From assembly GCF_000499385.1 (NCBI RefSeq), contig NW_013651774.1:4148-17102 (forward strand): a stretch of DNA of 12,955 bases. The letters are read 5' to 3'. The notes under the pieces are model-generated. The model was given only the letters and a program-made list of their open reading frames with translations, was not told the origin of the DNA and searched no databases. Positions within the stretch are counted from its first letter, which is position 1. Every line of letters begins with the position of its first letter. Positions 1 to 9,049 of the stretch are shown piece by piece. The translations under genes and the position numbers were made by a program. The DNA comes from Eimeria necatrix (taxonomy: Eukaryota; Apicomplexa; Conoidasida; Eucoccidiorida; Eimeriidae).

Positions 1-91
1 GAGACTGAAATGGCATTAGGTCCTGTCGCTACCGCACACATCAGCCCTTTGTCACGGCTACGCGGCCTAGAACGCTCGCCTCCAACCACGC
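1..91 (-). other. Possible start of the pol region, truncated by window edge
   Basis: After the gag TAG, the gag frame stays open for 16 codons (A-W-L-E-A-S-V-L-G-R-V-A-V-T-K-G) and meets TGA. The -1 frame is open from at least 119 through the window edge and ends with A-V-A-T-G-P-N-A-I-S-V. That resembles the surroundings of a retropepsin active site, where the family has Asp-Thr/Ser-Gly, but here the Asp position is Ala. This could be an eroded protease, a -1 frameshifted pol, or chance. Too little sequence is present to decide. Confidence 0.25.
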
Positions 92-1189
92 CTAGGCCCC
101 CTTGTTTAATCGTTCCGTTTTCTCAGTGTTGGGACGGATAGGTTGCCTGCTGCTCTTGTTTTCCGGCTCGGCACAGCCTCGGTCATGTGTAGGACAGTCA
201 CGAGCATAGTGTCCAACACCTCCACACTTTTTGCAGGTCTCGCCCAGGCACTTGGTCCGTTCCCCTTTGCTGGGGCAAACTCGTGCCGGGTGTCCACGAC
301 CCTGACACTCATAGCAGTTCCCGGAGTTTCCTTCAGGCCTAGTTTCATTTTCCTGCTTCCGATGGGTTGCATTTGCCTCAGTAGCAGCTCTTATTGCTCG
401 ACTAGCCCTTTCTCGTAGCTCTAGCACGGTCTGCTTAGGTTCATAGAGTCGCGCTGCTGCTGTCGCCGCTTGTTCCCAGAAGGAATACTTGACCAGCCCA
501 TTATTTGTATTGAGGAGATGCAGGTCAGTTGGCAGCCCAGCGCAGTAGAAGTCAGCGAGCTCGTCGGGGGCGATCCCAACTCCACGCTCCGCTACAGCCG
601 CAAACTGGTCCGTATACTCTTTAGGGTTTCCATTCCACCGTACTTTACCCAATTTCGTTAGCAGTTGACTCTGCGACATTGTTTTGTCGAACCGTTCCAG
701 AAGCCGGCACTGTACAGTGGCCCAGTCGCTTAGGTCGATATTTCGCCGTAGATACATCCAATAAGTTAGAGCCGGACCCACAAGATGGTCGGTAAGTGCG
801 TTCCCCCACTCACTGGTCTCCGATCCCATCTGGGTGCATCATCGTTCGATACGCATCAAAAAGGCCTGCATAGTACTGCCGTCTTCAGGGAGTATAGGGG
901 ACGTTGCGTTCGACTCTCCAGACCCGCCTATAACATTGTTTATCACAGCCATCGCAGAGTGGTTTTGGTCCCACTTGACGTACGGACCGTCCCCTGGCAT
1001 GCCGTTAACATTTGCTATAGGTGCCACCTGCAGAGGTGTCTCCTTATGCCCGTGCGGACGCTCTGCCACAGTGGGTTTCGGGGTAGCAAGTCGACACTGG
1101 GTTGGTGTTCCACTGGGCAATTTGTTTACGGACATTGTAGAAGTCTCCTGTTGCACAGGCCCGACTACGCGTCCGTTGCGTAGGTGCAT
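92..1189 (-). pseudogene. Ty3/gypsy-type Gag, one in-frame TGA
   Basis: Gag forms the retroelement's nucleoprotein particle and binds its RNA. The frame opens at ATG 1189 with M-H-L-R-N-G-R-V-V, runs 116 codons to a TGA at 841-839, then continues in the same frame to a TAG at 94-92. The part after the TGA holds a retrotransposon-gag domain (around the W-A-T-V-Q-C, N-P-K-E-Y-T-D-Q-F and A-G-L-P-T-D segments) and two zinc knuckles of the form C-x2-C-x4-H-x4-C: CYECQGRGHPARVC and CKKCGGVGHYARDC. An ATG at 829 could start the second part alone, but the domain and frame continuity make one interrupted gag more likely. Retroelement identity is certain; whether the TGA is a disabling mutation or is read through is unknown. 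Confidence 0.85.
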
Positions 1190-1270
1190 CCCTTACTCAG
1201 CTAAGATATCTAGGTGCGAATTATTAAAGTAAAGTATTTCTACCTCAGGTCCGGAAAAAATAGCTTTTAG

Positions 1271-1288
1271 TTCCCGGAACAGCCCCCA
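1271..1288 (-). promoter_or_regulatory. tRNA primer-binding site, tRNA-Pro-like
   Basis: The minus strand from 1288 reads TGGGGGCTGTTCCGGGAA. It starts with TGG, the complement of a tRNA 3' CCA end, and lies two bases inside the proposed LTR edge, where reverse-transcription primers bind. The complement reads as the 3' end of a tRNA: a T-stem half (CCCGG), a seven-base acceptor strand (AACAGCC), discriminator C, then CCA. TGGGGGCT followed by TCCGGGA closely resembles the tRNA-Pro primer site of murine gammaretroviruses, so a tRNA-Pro primer is inferred. The host tRNA set is not available here to confirm the match. Confidence 0.6.
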
Positions 1289-1290
1289 AA

Positions 1291-1616
1291 TGTAGTACAC
1301 TGCTTTCTCTGCAGCGTATACGATGCTGCACAGCCCACAACTCGGCCGTTCAATGAAATATTCTCTACTACCGACACATCGGTCGCGTAACGTCTGCAAG
1401 TGTATTAAGAAGGTCGTTTGTTTCGAGTTCTGAAACCCATATTTTCATTAAAGTCGTTTCTTCTCGTTCTTGCTGTGCTGGTCCGGTGAGGATGTGACGC
1501 GCACCCGTGCCGGCGTTGTTGGCAGCCCCAATCTTAGAGCATTCGCAGGCATTTCTAGTTTATACATGTTAATTTGCTCATAAATTGCATTTGTATTTCA
1601 CTAGTAAGAGGTTACA
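1291..1616 (-). repeat. Candidate 5' LTR of the retrotransposon
   Basis: The inner edge is placed at 1291 because the minus strand reads ...GTACTACA immediately before a two-base spacer and a TGG-starting primer-binding site. The outer edge at 1616 is the first convincing TGTA...TACA pairing: the minus strand begins TGTAACCTC and ends with TACA, giving about 326 bases with short inverted termini. A TATAAA lies on the minus strand at 1564-1559, about 50 bases inside the proposed start, and could be the U3 promoter box. No second LTR is in the window to confirm the ends. The inner edge is much firmer than the outer one. Confidence 0.5.
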
Positions 1617-2900
1617 GGGCTCAATCCGCGTCTCAACCTCTTAACCGCCTATATGTCATCAGTTAGCTATCCTCTATAGGTTACCAGCAAGCCCCACTGT
1701 AGTGCCTGCGCGTTAAACTTGGTCTCCAATACGGCTAGTCATTCCTCCAGCGACGTCGCTCTGTTTGAGGTTATGAATGTTAAGAACTCTCTCAAAGCTG
1801 CAGGCCGTGTCATTCCCAGTGCCTTGACCCCCACTGTTGCATGACGGAGCAGTTTCTGCAGCACTGAGACGACTAGCACAGTCACACTGAACTTGCGAAG
1901 AGTCAACAAAAAGCATATGCAGAGTCCGAAAGACACGGTCTGGCCCAGTAGCATGCGCTTCTATGCTATGAGTAAATAACCTGAGTTAGAGCACCTCAGC
2001 ATCACCTTTTTCGCACATAAAAGTCCTCCTGAGCTGACGAGATTCAGCTTTCAGGAAACGGATTCGAAACAGACTTAAACGATGGTCTTCCACCTACTGT
2101 TCCTTTCTGCTTTAATGCGTAAAGTGATGACAAAACGCCTTTTCGCTAGCTCGCCGCTAGCTTTCCACGCTAGCCATCACTCGCTGTCCTAGCCATGACG
2201 CTGCGGAGTTCCAGCAGCCCTCGCTGGGCCCCATGATCCACTGGCCGGCATGCGAAGCAGCAGCTTCATGGGCGGGTTTAAGCATTGCTGGGAATAGGCG
2301 GCACTGTGGATGGCAGAGTGCGCTAGTGTTGTATCACAGCGTCTAGGCAGGCACGCAGTAACGTGATGGCGGAATTCGGCGAGGAGTCGGTTCTGAAACA
2401 GTCTGAAAATTCATGCAAGAAGCCCCCTTGCCCTGCTGGCCAGCCGAGAAGCAGTCAATATTTTGGCAGTTGTAGACAAAATATGAAGCCCAAGGTACAT
2501 GGGTGATGGGCAGAGTCAGGTGGAAGCAGAAGCCAGCCAGAGGGCTTTCTTGAGGCCCCACCAATACTCATGATATCTGGAGAATGTGAGCTTATCCTGT
2601 TTCTAGTTTCTCTCCACTTACTGCGACTGGCCTAGCGAGTGCGAGCTAGGTGCATGTGAGGGAGCAAAGATGCGCCGCGCCTGTATTAAGCCACTACTAT
2701 AACATGGAGACAAAGTGGCAGCAAAGTTCTGCGTGATTTGGTTCCTCAGCTAATTGTTTCAACTTTGTCGAGGGTTGGAATGCCCAGAACGCCTTTTGTG
2801 CTCCCGGGGCAGTAGTGTCTTCCCGTAGGAGCAAAAACACGTCGCGCACAAGCAAGAACATGCATCATTCAGACGTGTGCCATGATCGAAGTATCTCTGT
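1617..2900. other. Intergenic sequence without recognisable gene
   Basis: No open frame here resembles a known family; those on either strand are under 75 codons and look like chance. Small features are an inverted copy (AACCTCTTA, 1635-1643) of TAAGAGGTT (1605-1613), which straddles the proposed LTR edge, and three GCTAGC boxes within about 45 bases near 2147-2195. GCATGC boxes occur at 1951 and 2248. Confidence 0.6.
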
Positions 2901-2961
2901 GTTTCTGGTGCCACTGTCCGCTGGGAAAGGGAAAGTTCCAGCGGGCAGTGGCACTTGAAAC
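2901..2961. repeat. Long near-perfect hairpin (61 bases)
   Basis: The left arm GTGCCACTGTCCGCTGG (2908-2924) pairs with the right arm CCAGCGGGCAGTGGCAC (2938-2954) over 17 positions, with one T opposite G (a G-U wobble in RNA). The stem extends inward by GAA/TTC with one bulged G. It also extends outward, past a two-base mismatch, by GTTTC/GAAAC, giving roughly 24 paired positions around a loop of about 8 bases. It lies inside a 108-codon minus-strand frame with no recognisable homology, which I take as chance. The element could be a structured RNA, the tip of an inverted-repeat transposon remnant, or a cruciform site; nothing nearby decides. Confidence 0.8.
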
Positions 2962-4210
2962 AAAGACGTGCTCTGCAGAGCTTCTGGTCGTGCCCAGGTC
3001 GTAGTGCAATTAAGTGTTTATCAAAGTGGAGGAAGAAGGGCCCAAAATGGCAACGGAAGGAAGCGAAGTGCCGATCTTGCGGCAACGTCAGTGGAAGCTG
3101 TGATGCAAGGGCAGTGAATATTTACTAGAACGAACGCCAGCTTTCACCAAAACCAGACGTGAATTATGGGGCGGGCTTTGGTGTGACCAGCAACAAGGGG
3201 GAGCCTGGGAAGTAAAGGAACGCACCCTAAGACAGCTCAAGCTGGTGTGGTATCTCGCTGGATCGGGACTGCTGCGGAGATACCTGTCATGCTCTTCGGT
3301 CTAAGATTCGTGAGCCAGTTGAGCGGCATGCCGTAGGAAGGTTACTTTCCGGCGATACTCATCAGGCAGACACTGACCATCTTTAGAAAAGGAATTAATG
3401 CCCTTCCTTGAATATGAAAAACTCAGTGAGCAAGCCCTGGTAGAACGCTTGGCTATCCGGCATCCATTAGACTAGGCGGGAAAGATACAGGCACGGAGCC
3501 TTTCGTCGCGTTCTTAAATGGACAGGAGCGTCAGAAGCAGCTTTAAAAAAAATGGGCCTGCCTGAAGGCAATGGAGATTCAACTGCATGCAATCTGCTTT
3601 ATTTCGAAGGAGCCCGTTAATATCTTTTAGGACAAAGGACAGGAGGGAGGAGCCACAGATCAGGAACCACAGGTGACAAGCCGTGAAATATTTGAATGCA
3701 GAAACTTTAAATGGTTTTTGTGTGGTGGTGGTGGCAGAACGCATATGACGAGGGGTAAGCTCCTTCGTAAAATAAGGAGGTTGCAGGCCATACACAGCCA
3801 GAGGCACAGAGCGTCGGTTGTTTGCAGTTACAGGGGTTCGAAACAAATGAATGAGACAAAATCGAGCTTTATCAGAAGTAAATTCATTGAAAGAAAGGGA
3901 TTACGGCAGTTGCATATCTTTGTCCAAGCCTCACTTTTGTGGTTTAACACTGGCCACCGCTAGACACGAACCGAGACCGCAGTGCGGGAAAAAGAACGAC
4001 TCCTCTTCGGGCGACGCCCTGAATCCTTCGTGATATTAAATTATTATTAATTTACAGCTCGAGAACCTTCCAACTGGGAAACTACAAATAACAGAAGCCT
4101 CCTGTTGCAGCCAGTTCACTTCTGTTTGCGGGCTAGCGGACTTGATGCCGTCCGGTCCTACCACGTCGCCGCCGACTGAACGACGCTCCCTCAGTGGCGG
4201 CATTATACCA
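2962..4210. other. Intergenic sequence without recognisable gene
   Basis: Several overlapping short open frames occur between 3390 and 3970, none with a recognisable domain. A purine-rich T/G run near 3715-3735 and an AT-rich block at 4033-4056 are the only compositional oddities. A 10-base palindrome CGGCATGCCG lies at 3324-3333 and a TGCATGCA box at 3584-3591. Weak fragments of coding character near 3400-3640 shift frame repeatedly and could be remnants of an old element, but no family can be named. Confidence 0.5.
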
Positions 4211-4218
4211 AATTATTT

Positions 4219-4236
4219 GACTTTATTGGTAAAGTC
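4219..4236. repeat. Perfect short hairpin upstream of the transporter gene
   Basis: GACTTTA and TAAAGTC flank the four-base loop TTGG, a perfect seven-base stem. It lies about 620 bases upstream of the transporter start codon. There is no T-run or other context giving it a function; it may be chance. Confidence 0.4.
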
Positions 4237-4858
4237 GAATTGTCAAGAAACTGATCTGCCTGAGAATTAGGACCCGTTTTCCCCTCGCGTGCTCGAGGGC
4301 GCGGCAACCTGGAAGGCGCGGCCGACAGCCACCATCAAGGCTTCACTCCGCAGGCAGAAAAACTCTGTTTCGGGGATCCTTTCAAGGTTCGCCAAGTCAA
4401 AATTGTCCATTTTAAGGGGCTGAGAGAGTATTGAGAAGAAATACAGTGGTATTTGGGGAGCATTGTCCAGGATTCAGCGGGGCCCATCGAGCTGAAATGC
4501 CAAAGTGCAATGCCAGTTCATGTTTGCCAAATTCGCAGCAGACAAGCTATTTTCTTATACGAGTTCAGCCGGTTTGTCCCATCTCGCACTATTGGCTCCG
4601 CAATAGGGGCTTAAAACTCGAAGAGCTTCCCGTGGCTGTTTGATAGCATCCGTCTTCGCTGTTGTGCCATTGCCCACTTGTGCACGCCTGTACCACTTTG
4701 ATGTCCGCAAGCTCTTTTCGTTTTCGGACAAACTACTTGCTATGCATCTAAAGCTTAACGGCTCCTTCAGTCTGTGGTTGTTGCGGGGGTAATGGGATGG
4801 GCTGCCACTTGTGAATGCCACTGAGCGCACGCCTGCTCTGTATGTATCCGCAGCAAAG
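4237..4858 (+). other. Upstream region of the transporter gene
   Basis: This stretch should contain the promoter and 5' untranslated region of the gene starting at 4859. I see no canonical TATA box at a sensible distance and no strong repeated motif. Open frames at 4431-4643 (plus) and 4555-4830 (minus) lack recognisable domains and overlap each other, so I treat them as chance. Confidence 0.4.
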
Positions 4859-7800
4859 ATGCAACAACCCGGATCCTCAGATATGTATTCCTCTCCTCCT
4901 TTTGGAATGCCTCCACAGGGCTATGTGACTTCATCTTTTCACCGAAATGAAGGCCCTACCAGCATCCCAGGTCTGTACAGGATTAATCAGGAAGCAACCC
5001 GCTTTGCAGCGACAGCACTGAGAGGACACCTTCGATTGTGCCATTTCACTTCTGAAATAAAAGACTGAACTTTGTTTTTTTCTGCATTCGAGATGAGCAA
5101 CAAGGGAATTGAGGGGGTTTATCTGTGTATGTAAGTAAGTAAGTACATATGATATTTAGTAGGAAGATTGTGTTCCCTGTGCGTCCAATTTATGGATTTA
5201 GGGGTTGCTGCTCATGAGACAGCGTATTCAACTTCGGACCCGCCCCCTATAGGCCCTGTGATGGCTTCCGACATTGAACCGAAACGGCGTGTGACGGATC
5301 AAAACTGGCTGGGAGCATTTTCTGCTTTTCTACTTTTTTGCTTATTTTTTGTGGTCCTTGCACTTACCGAGGGAAGCCCTTCGCGCCTTTTTAAGGGGAT
5401 GAACTACCAGGGAAAGACATGCGGGGTGGACCCGGAGGTTCGAGATCTGCCGTACTTGTATTTCCCGTTAGACCCTCGCGAGTCTTTCGCATCTATCATG
5501 TTAAACGACGGCCGTTGCGTCTCCAAATGTCCCACTGAAGAGGATGTGGAGGGCGGGCTCACCATTCCGACCCCGATTCGCGAGACAAGTATCGATCCCT
5601 CAAAGACCTCTGCAATGACAGTTGAGTACTTGCTGCTCTCGCCAGCCTACGCAGCTACTCTTATGGCAGATGCTTATTGCATACCTTTGGACCCGTCGCT
5701 GCGCTCCCAGCTTTCGCCCGCTTTGAACAATACGTTCAGGCAGGTGCAGCTGGCCATTGGATCCTTCTACAGCGCATGGGGAACAATCTTTGGCTACTTG
5801 ATTTTCGCTGTTTTCATCTCTCTCGCCTTTTCGGCATCTATTAGGCTGTCTCCAGGACTCGTACTGGGAAGCGCAGCAATCAGCAGCATCGTATTATCAT
5901 TCGCAGCTGGGGGCCTCCTTATCAAGAGCGGATTTACTGGGGTTCTCGACCAGGACAAAGGGAGCTTCTACTCTCTCGATTACACCCTAGCAATGTTTGT
6001 ACGTTGACTCCTTTCTTCTGTGTCCCCAGCGGGGGGCCGCTGCAGCCTACAGCTCCTGCTTGTTTTCGGCTATATCGTCTGCTTCATGATTCCCAGTCTT
6101 CCTTTCTCTTCAATCTCATTCGCTTTCCTCTCTGTCTCTGCGGAGTGTGCCTGTACTTCCGTAGCGAACATGAGCATTTTGATAGCCCTGGTATGCTTTT
6201 TTGTCTGTTGTCATAAGCGTTTGTATGGGCTCTGACAAGGCTTCTTCTTTCTTTCTCGTTGTGTGTCTACGGCGCAGTGCGGTTTTGCCTTACTGGGAAT
6301 CAGTTGCTTTCTCATGACGGCCCTTTTCGTAGCGCGAAGGGCTGTTGCCACCTCCCTTCGAGTAATGGATTGCATTGCAGAAGCGCTAGGAGATATGCAG
6401 CAGATCTTTATTGCTCCTCTCTCCTTCTCCGCTGGTACTTTTACTGCAGTTACTGCAGAATAATGCAAACAGTACTCAAGAATAACACTGAAAGTTCAAC
6501 TTCTGAATTATTCAACGTGCCCAGAATTTTTCAACAACACGATAAAAGGCTTGTATCCTTGTGTTCCTGACGCAGCCACTATCGTCTGGGTCTGGCTATG
6601 GCTCTGGTCCTATGTATATATGGCGTCTGCTGGAAGCGCTGGAGCGACAGAGGTGTGAAACGAATGGCTTCGCTGCGTAATCTGAAGTAGCCACATAGTG
6701 AACGTCGTGATCAAGATCACATTATTGTGATCAAGGTCGCACTATCTCCTTGCTAATCGTTCTTAGTTCTTACTACTCTTCTCATGCACGTCTCAGATTC
6801 CGATGGGCTTGGAGCAGAATGGCGACATTGGCATCCTCCCTTTGCATCGCGAGTTTGTCTGGGATGTTCGCTTTGTGTTCTTCGGGGCTCTTTGGTGGTT
6901 TGCGTTGTTCTGGGTAATCGAGGCAATGATGGCATTCGCACACTTTGTCATATCTTACTCGGCGACTGTCTGGTACTTCTCTCCCCCAGAAGGCGCAGAC
7001 GAGCGCGACGTGGGATGGTTCCCTCCCCTTGTAGCGATGGGTCTAGGTTCCATTCACCATATGGGGAGTTTCGCTGTGGGAGGGTTGGTGATGGGTGCAA
7101 CCCGACCAATTCGGCTTCTGTTCCCTTGGGCAGCTACAAAGCATCTTGCCTCAACAGAGGAGTCGCCTGTTGTACATAGCCTTAGGAACACTTTCAGTGA
7201 GCTCTGCAACAAAACACTTGCAACTACAGTTCGCTTTAACGCAGCCACTGCGCCCCATTAAGGAAATGTTGTAAACGATTATCGCTAAAGCGAATGCGAA
7301 GAGGTTATGGGACGGCTCGTGCGCCACAGGAAGTATCATGAGCCCGCTAACCTACATCGTCGACAGGTTCACCTCGTCAGGTTATATAGAGGTTAGTAAC
7401 TGCTACGATTGTGCAGAACGTGGAATCGTGTGTACAAAAAAAATGCCCATGATGCGCAGATAGTTTCGAAGTAAAATGGTGATGGTCCCCATTCGTTGTT
7501 TTTGTGACCTCCTTCCTCGTCTTCAGATGTCGATATCCTCAAATCCGTTCTTCCCTGCGATGGACAAGTCCTACGCACGGCTATGTCAGGCAAGGTCTCC
7601 TGCGACTTATTTGCACGGGGTAGGTTTCAGCGCAATCGCAATATAATAAAACTCCAAGCGGCAAGGAATATTAGACTCTTTTACAAGGGATGAAGCGTTG
7701 ACCGGTTCCCCTTTGCTTTCGTGCTACACACGCGTGTTGCCGTCATGGCTATGTTTGTCTCTCGCTAGGTTGTTTCGACTCCTTCCGCAATAGGCTCGTC

Positions 7801-8435
7801 CTTCATTTCTTTCCTTATTGGTATTATGGTGTACTCGGTAAGTTATCCACAGCAGCTTCTGCCGGCAGTTGAAGGACCCTGGCTGGCCGCCTTGTCGTTC
7901 TTGTTATCATTGCGCACTGCGCTCCTGTGCTTTTTTGTGACTTTGGCTAGACATTAACTGCCACGGAAAAGTACTCATCCATTACGTCGCCTTTTTTCGT
8001 GGCGGCTCCGCTGTGCGTCTCAATATTTACAGCAGCTACCAGTTTTATGATAGGCATGCACTTCCTGTCTGTGTGGGACATCGTGGCGGACACCTTCATG
8101 TACTGTTTCCTCGTGGAGTCCGTACAGCCCCCAGGTGAGGAAAAAGATAGCAGAGTATATGGTGATACTTGCACTCGCATATACAAACAAATTTAAATGG
8201 CTGACCACCTATCTGACAAAAGCACCGCCCTCTCGTGTGTTCACTGCTGCAGCTTCTCACTCACCATGCTAGTTGTACGCCCCTGCCAAACCGTCTACTT
8301 TTGTCTGTTTATCTGCCAGTGATGAATGTGCTTGTGCCCTCAGTGGTTGACGAAAACCCTCTAACCAAAGTGCATGCGCCCGCTTGCCTGCGAGAGCTCC
8401 TCCTTGATGCACAGCGTACCCACTTCCACGAATGA
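4859..8435 (+). CDS. Choline transporter-like protein (SLC44/CTL family), ten exons
   Basis: The family transports choline or ethanolamine across membranes for phospholipid synthesis; this substrate is inferred from the family. Modelled exons: 4859-4970, 5202-5998, 6146-6190, 6278-6434, 6576-6652, 6797-7196, 7527-7594, 7769-7837, 7951-8134, 8344-8435. Phases agree throughout, giving 666 residues, close to the usual 650-700. All introns are GT-AG. The N-terminus is Pro/Ser/Gly-rich. TM1 is at about 73-93, followed by a Cys-containing outer loop (CGVD, RCVSKCP), two helices at about 229-280, and further helices in exons 3-6, 8 and 9. Family hallmarks are FVARRAVATS (exon 4), the Trp-rich helix of exon 5, IHHMGSFAVGG (exon 6) and FLSVWDIVADTF (exon 9). 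Exons 2, 4, 5, 6 and 9 are solid. Exon 1, exon 3's acceptor (6053 is an in-frame alternative) and exon 7's ends are less sure. If exon 1 is wrong, M58 in exon 2 (ATG 5261) could be the start. The stop is TGA. Confidence 0.9.
5131..5142 (+). repeat. GTAA tetranucleotide repeat in intron 1
   Basis: Three perfect GTAA units followed by GTAC lie in the first intron of the transporter gene. Each unit contains the consensus splice-donor string GTAAGT, so the tract offers several cryptic donors about 60 bases before the exon 2 acceptor. This is probably a simple microsatellite. Confidence 0.6.
6707..6746 (+). repeat. Two 20-base tandem units in intron 5, with palindrome
   Basis: Two consecutive 20-base units both start GTGATCAAG and match at 16 of 20 positions; all four differences are transitions. 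The first unit contains the inverted repeat GTGATC-AA-GATCAC. The pair lies inside the transporter's fifth intron, 50 bases before the exon 6 acceptor, so it is not coding. It looks like a small duplication that has since diverged. Confidence 0.6.
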
Positions 8436-9049
8436 GATAGAAGCACAGCCTCTAGAGGCACGCAGCGACTATTTGGTGTGCACTACGTCGTAAGCATGCA
8501 CCCTGCATGCCCCCCGACCCCGGGGGTCTTCGTTTTAGAATTTAGTTGCTTCCTGCACAGTGCAGGGAGCGAGGGCCAAAAATGCAAAGAGAGATTCGTC
8601 CTTTGTTATCACATCTACGCAGACAAGCTTCCCTTACTTTGACTCGCCTACATCCCACAATGGCGCAATAACAAACAGCCATGCACAGCCAATACCCCAA
8701 AATTGCATGTGCTGTTCGGTTGCATCCATTGTTGGGGACTCCATTACACCTATTTGCGGCTCCGCTGCGCTTGGCGTGCAGCCGGAAAATGATCAAATGG
8801 TCACTACTGTCCTAATTTCTTACGCAGCTCTACAACATTCAGAAATAGTTTATCAGCACAACGCGGTGCTCAATAAGCAGTGTCAAATGAGCCCTAAGTT
8901 TTGAGCCCCACAAGACTCATGACTGAACAGTCCACATGTAGTATGAAGCATACACTATGCAAGCGTTGCATTTCGCCTTCGACGAGGTCGCAACACACGC
9001 AAACACCCGTATCCCTGTGGGAGCAAAATGACACTTTTACGACGGCAGT
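8436..9049. other. Spacer between convergent genes (shared 3' region)
   Basis: This 614-base spacer separates the transporter's TGA from the RAMP4-like stop on the other strand and should hold both 3' untranslated regions. No AATAAA is seen on the plus strand. A 114-codon plus-strand frame (8560-8904) begins with GTG, has no recognisable domain and is treated as chance. Around 8494-8530 there is a pair of GCATGC boxes followed by a GC-rich C/G run (CCCCCGACCCCGGGGG). Confidence 0.55.
8494..8510. repeat. Paired GCATGC boxes
   Basis: GCATGC occurs at 8494-8499 and again at 8505-8510, separated by five bases, in the spacer between two convergent genes. TGCATGC-type motifs are known as over-represented AP2-factor sites upstream of genes in several apicomplexans. 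Here the location is downstream of both genes, so a regulatory role is uncertain. Confidence 0.4.

Larger units (their letters stand above)
1..1616 (-). mobile_element. 5' part of a Ty3/gypsy-type LTR retrotransposon
   Basis: Reading the minus strand from 1616 downward, the order is candidate 5' LTR, two-base spacer, tRNA primer-binding site, short leader, gag with two zinc knuckles, then the window edge. This is the standard order of an LTR retrotransposon, and the retrotransposon-gag domain plus CCHC knuckles point to the Ty3/gypsy group. The pol gene, polypurine tract and 3' LTR would lie beyond position 1 and cannot be seen, so target-site duplication and LTR-LTR identity cannot be judged. 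Gag has one internal TGA, and no clean pol frame starts before the edge, so the copy may be decayed. The outer boundary at 1616 is the least certain part. Confidence 0.75.

Noticed and set aside
143..418. Plus-strand and other frames overlapping gag, including 106-372 on the minus strand.
   Set aside because: They are shadows of the gag frame, which carries the domain and zinc-knuckle evidence.
2759..3085. A 108-codon minus-strand frame with several Cys/His residues.
   Set aside because: The Cys/His spacing fits no zinc-binding family, and the frame runs straight through the long hairpin, which explains part of its composition.
3834..3846. GGGGTTCGAAAC resembling a tRNA T-loop.
   Set aside because: No acceptor stem, D-arm or anticodon arm can be built around it, and the T-stem does not close.
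8560..8904. A 114-codon plus-strand frame after the transporter stop.
   Set aside because: It starts with GTG, has no recognisable domain and lies in the expected 3' untranslated region between convergent genes.
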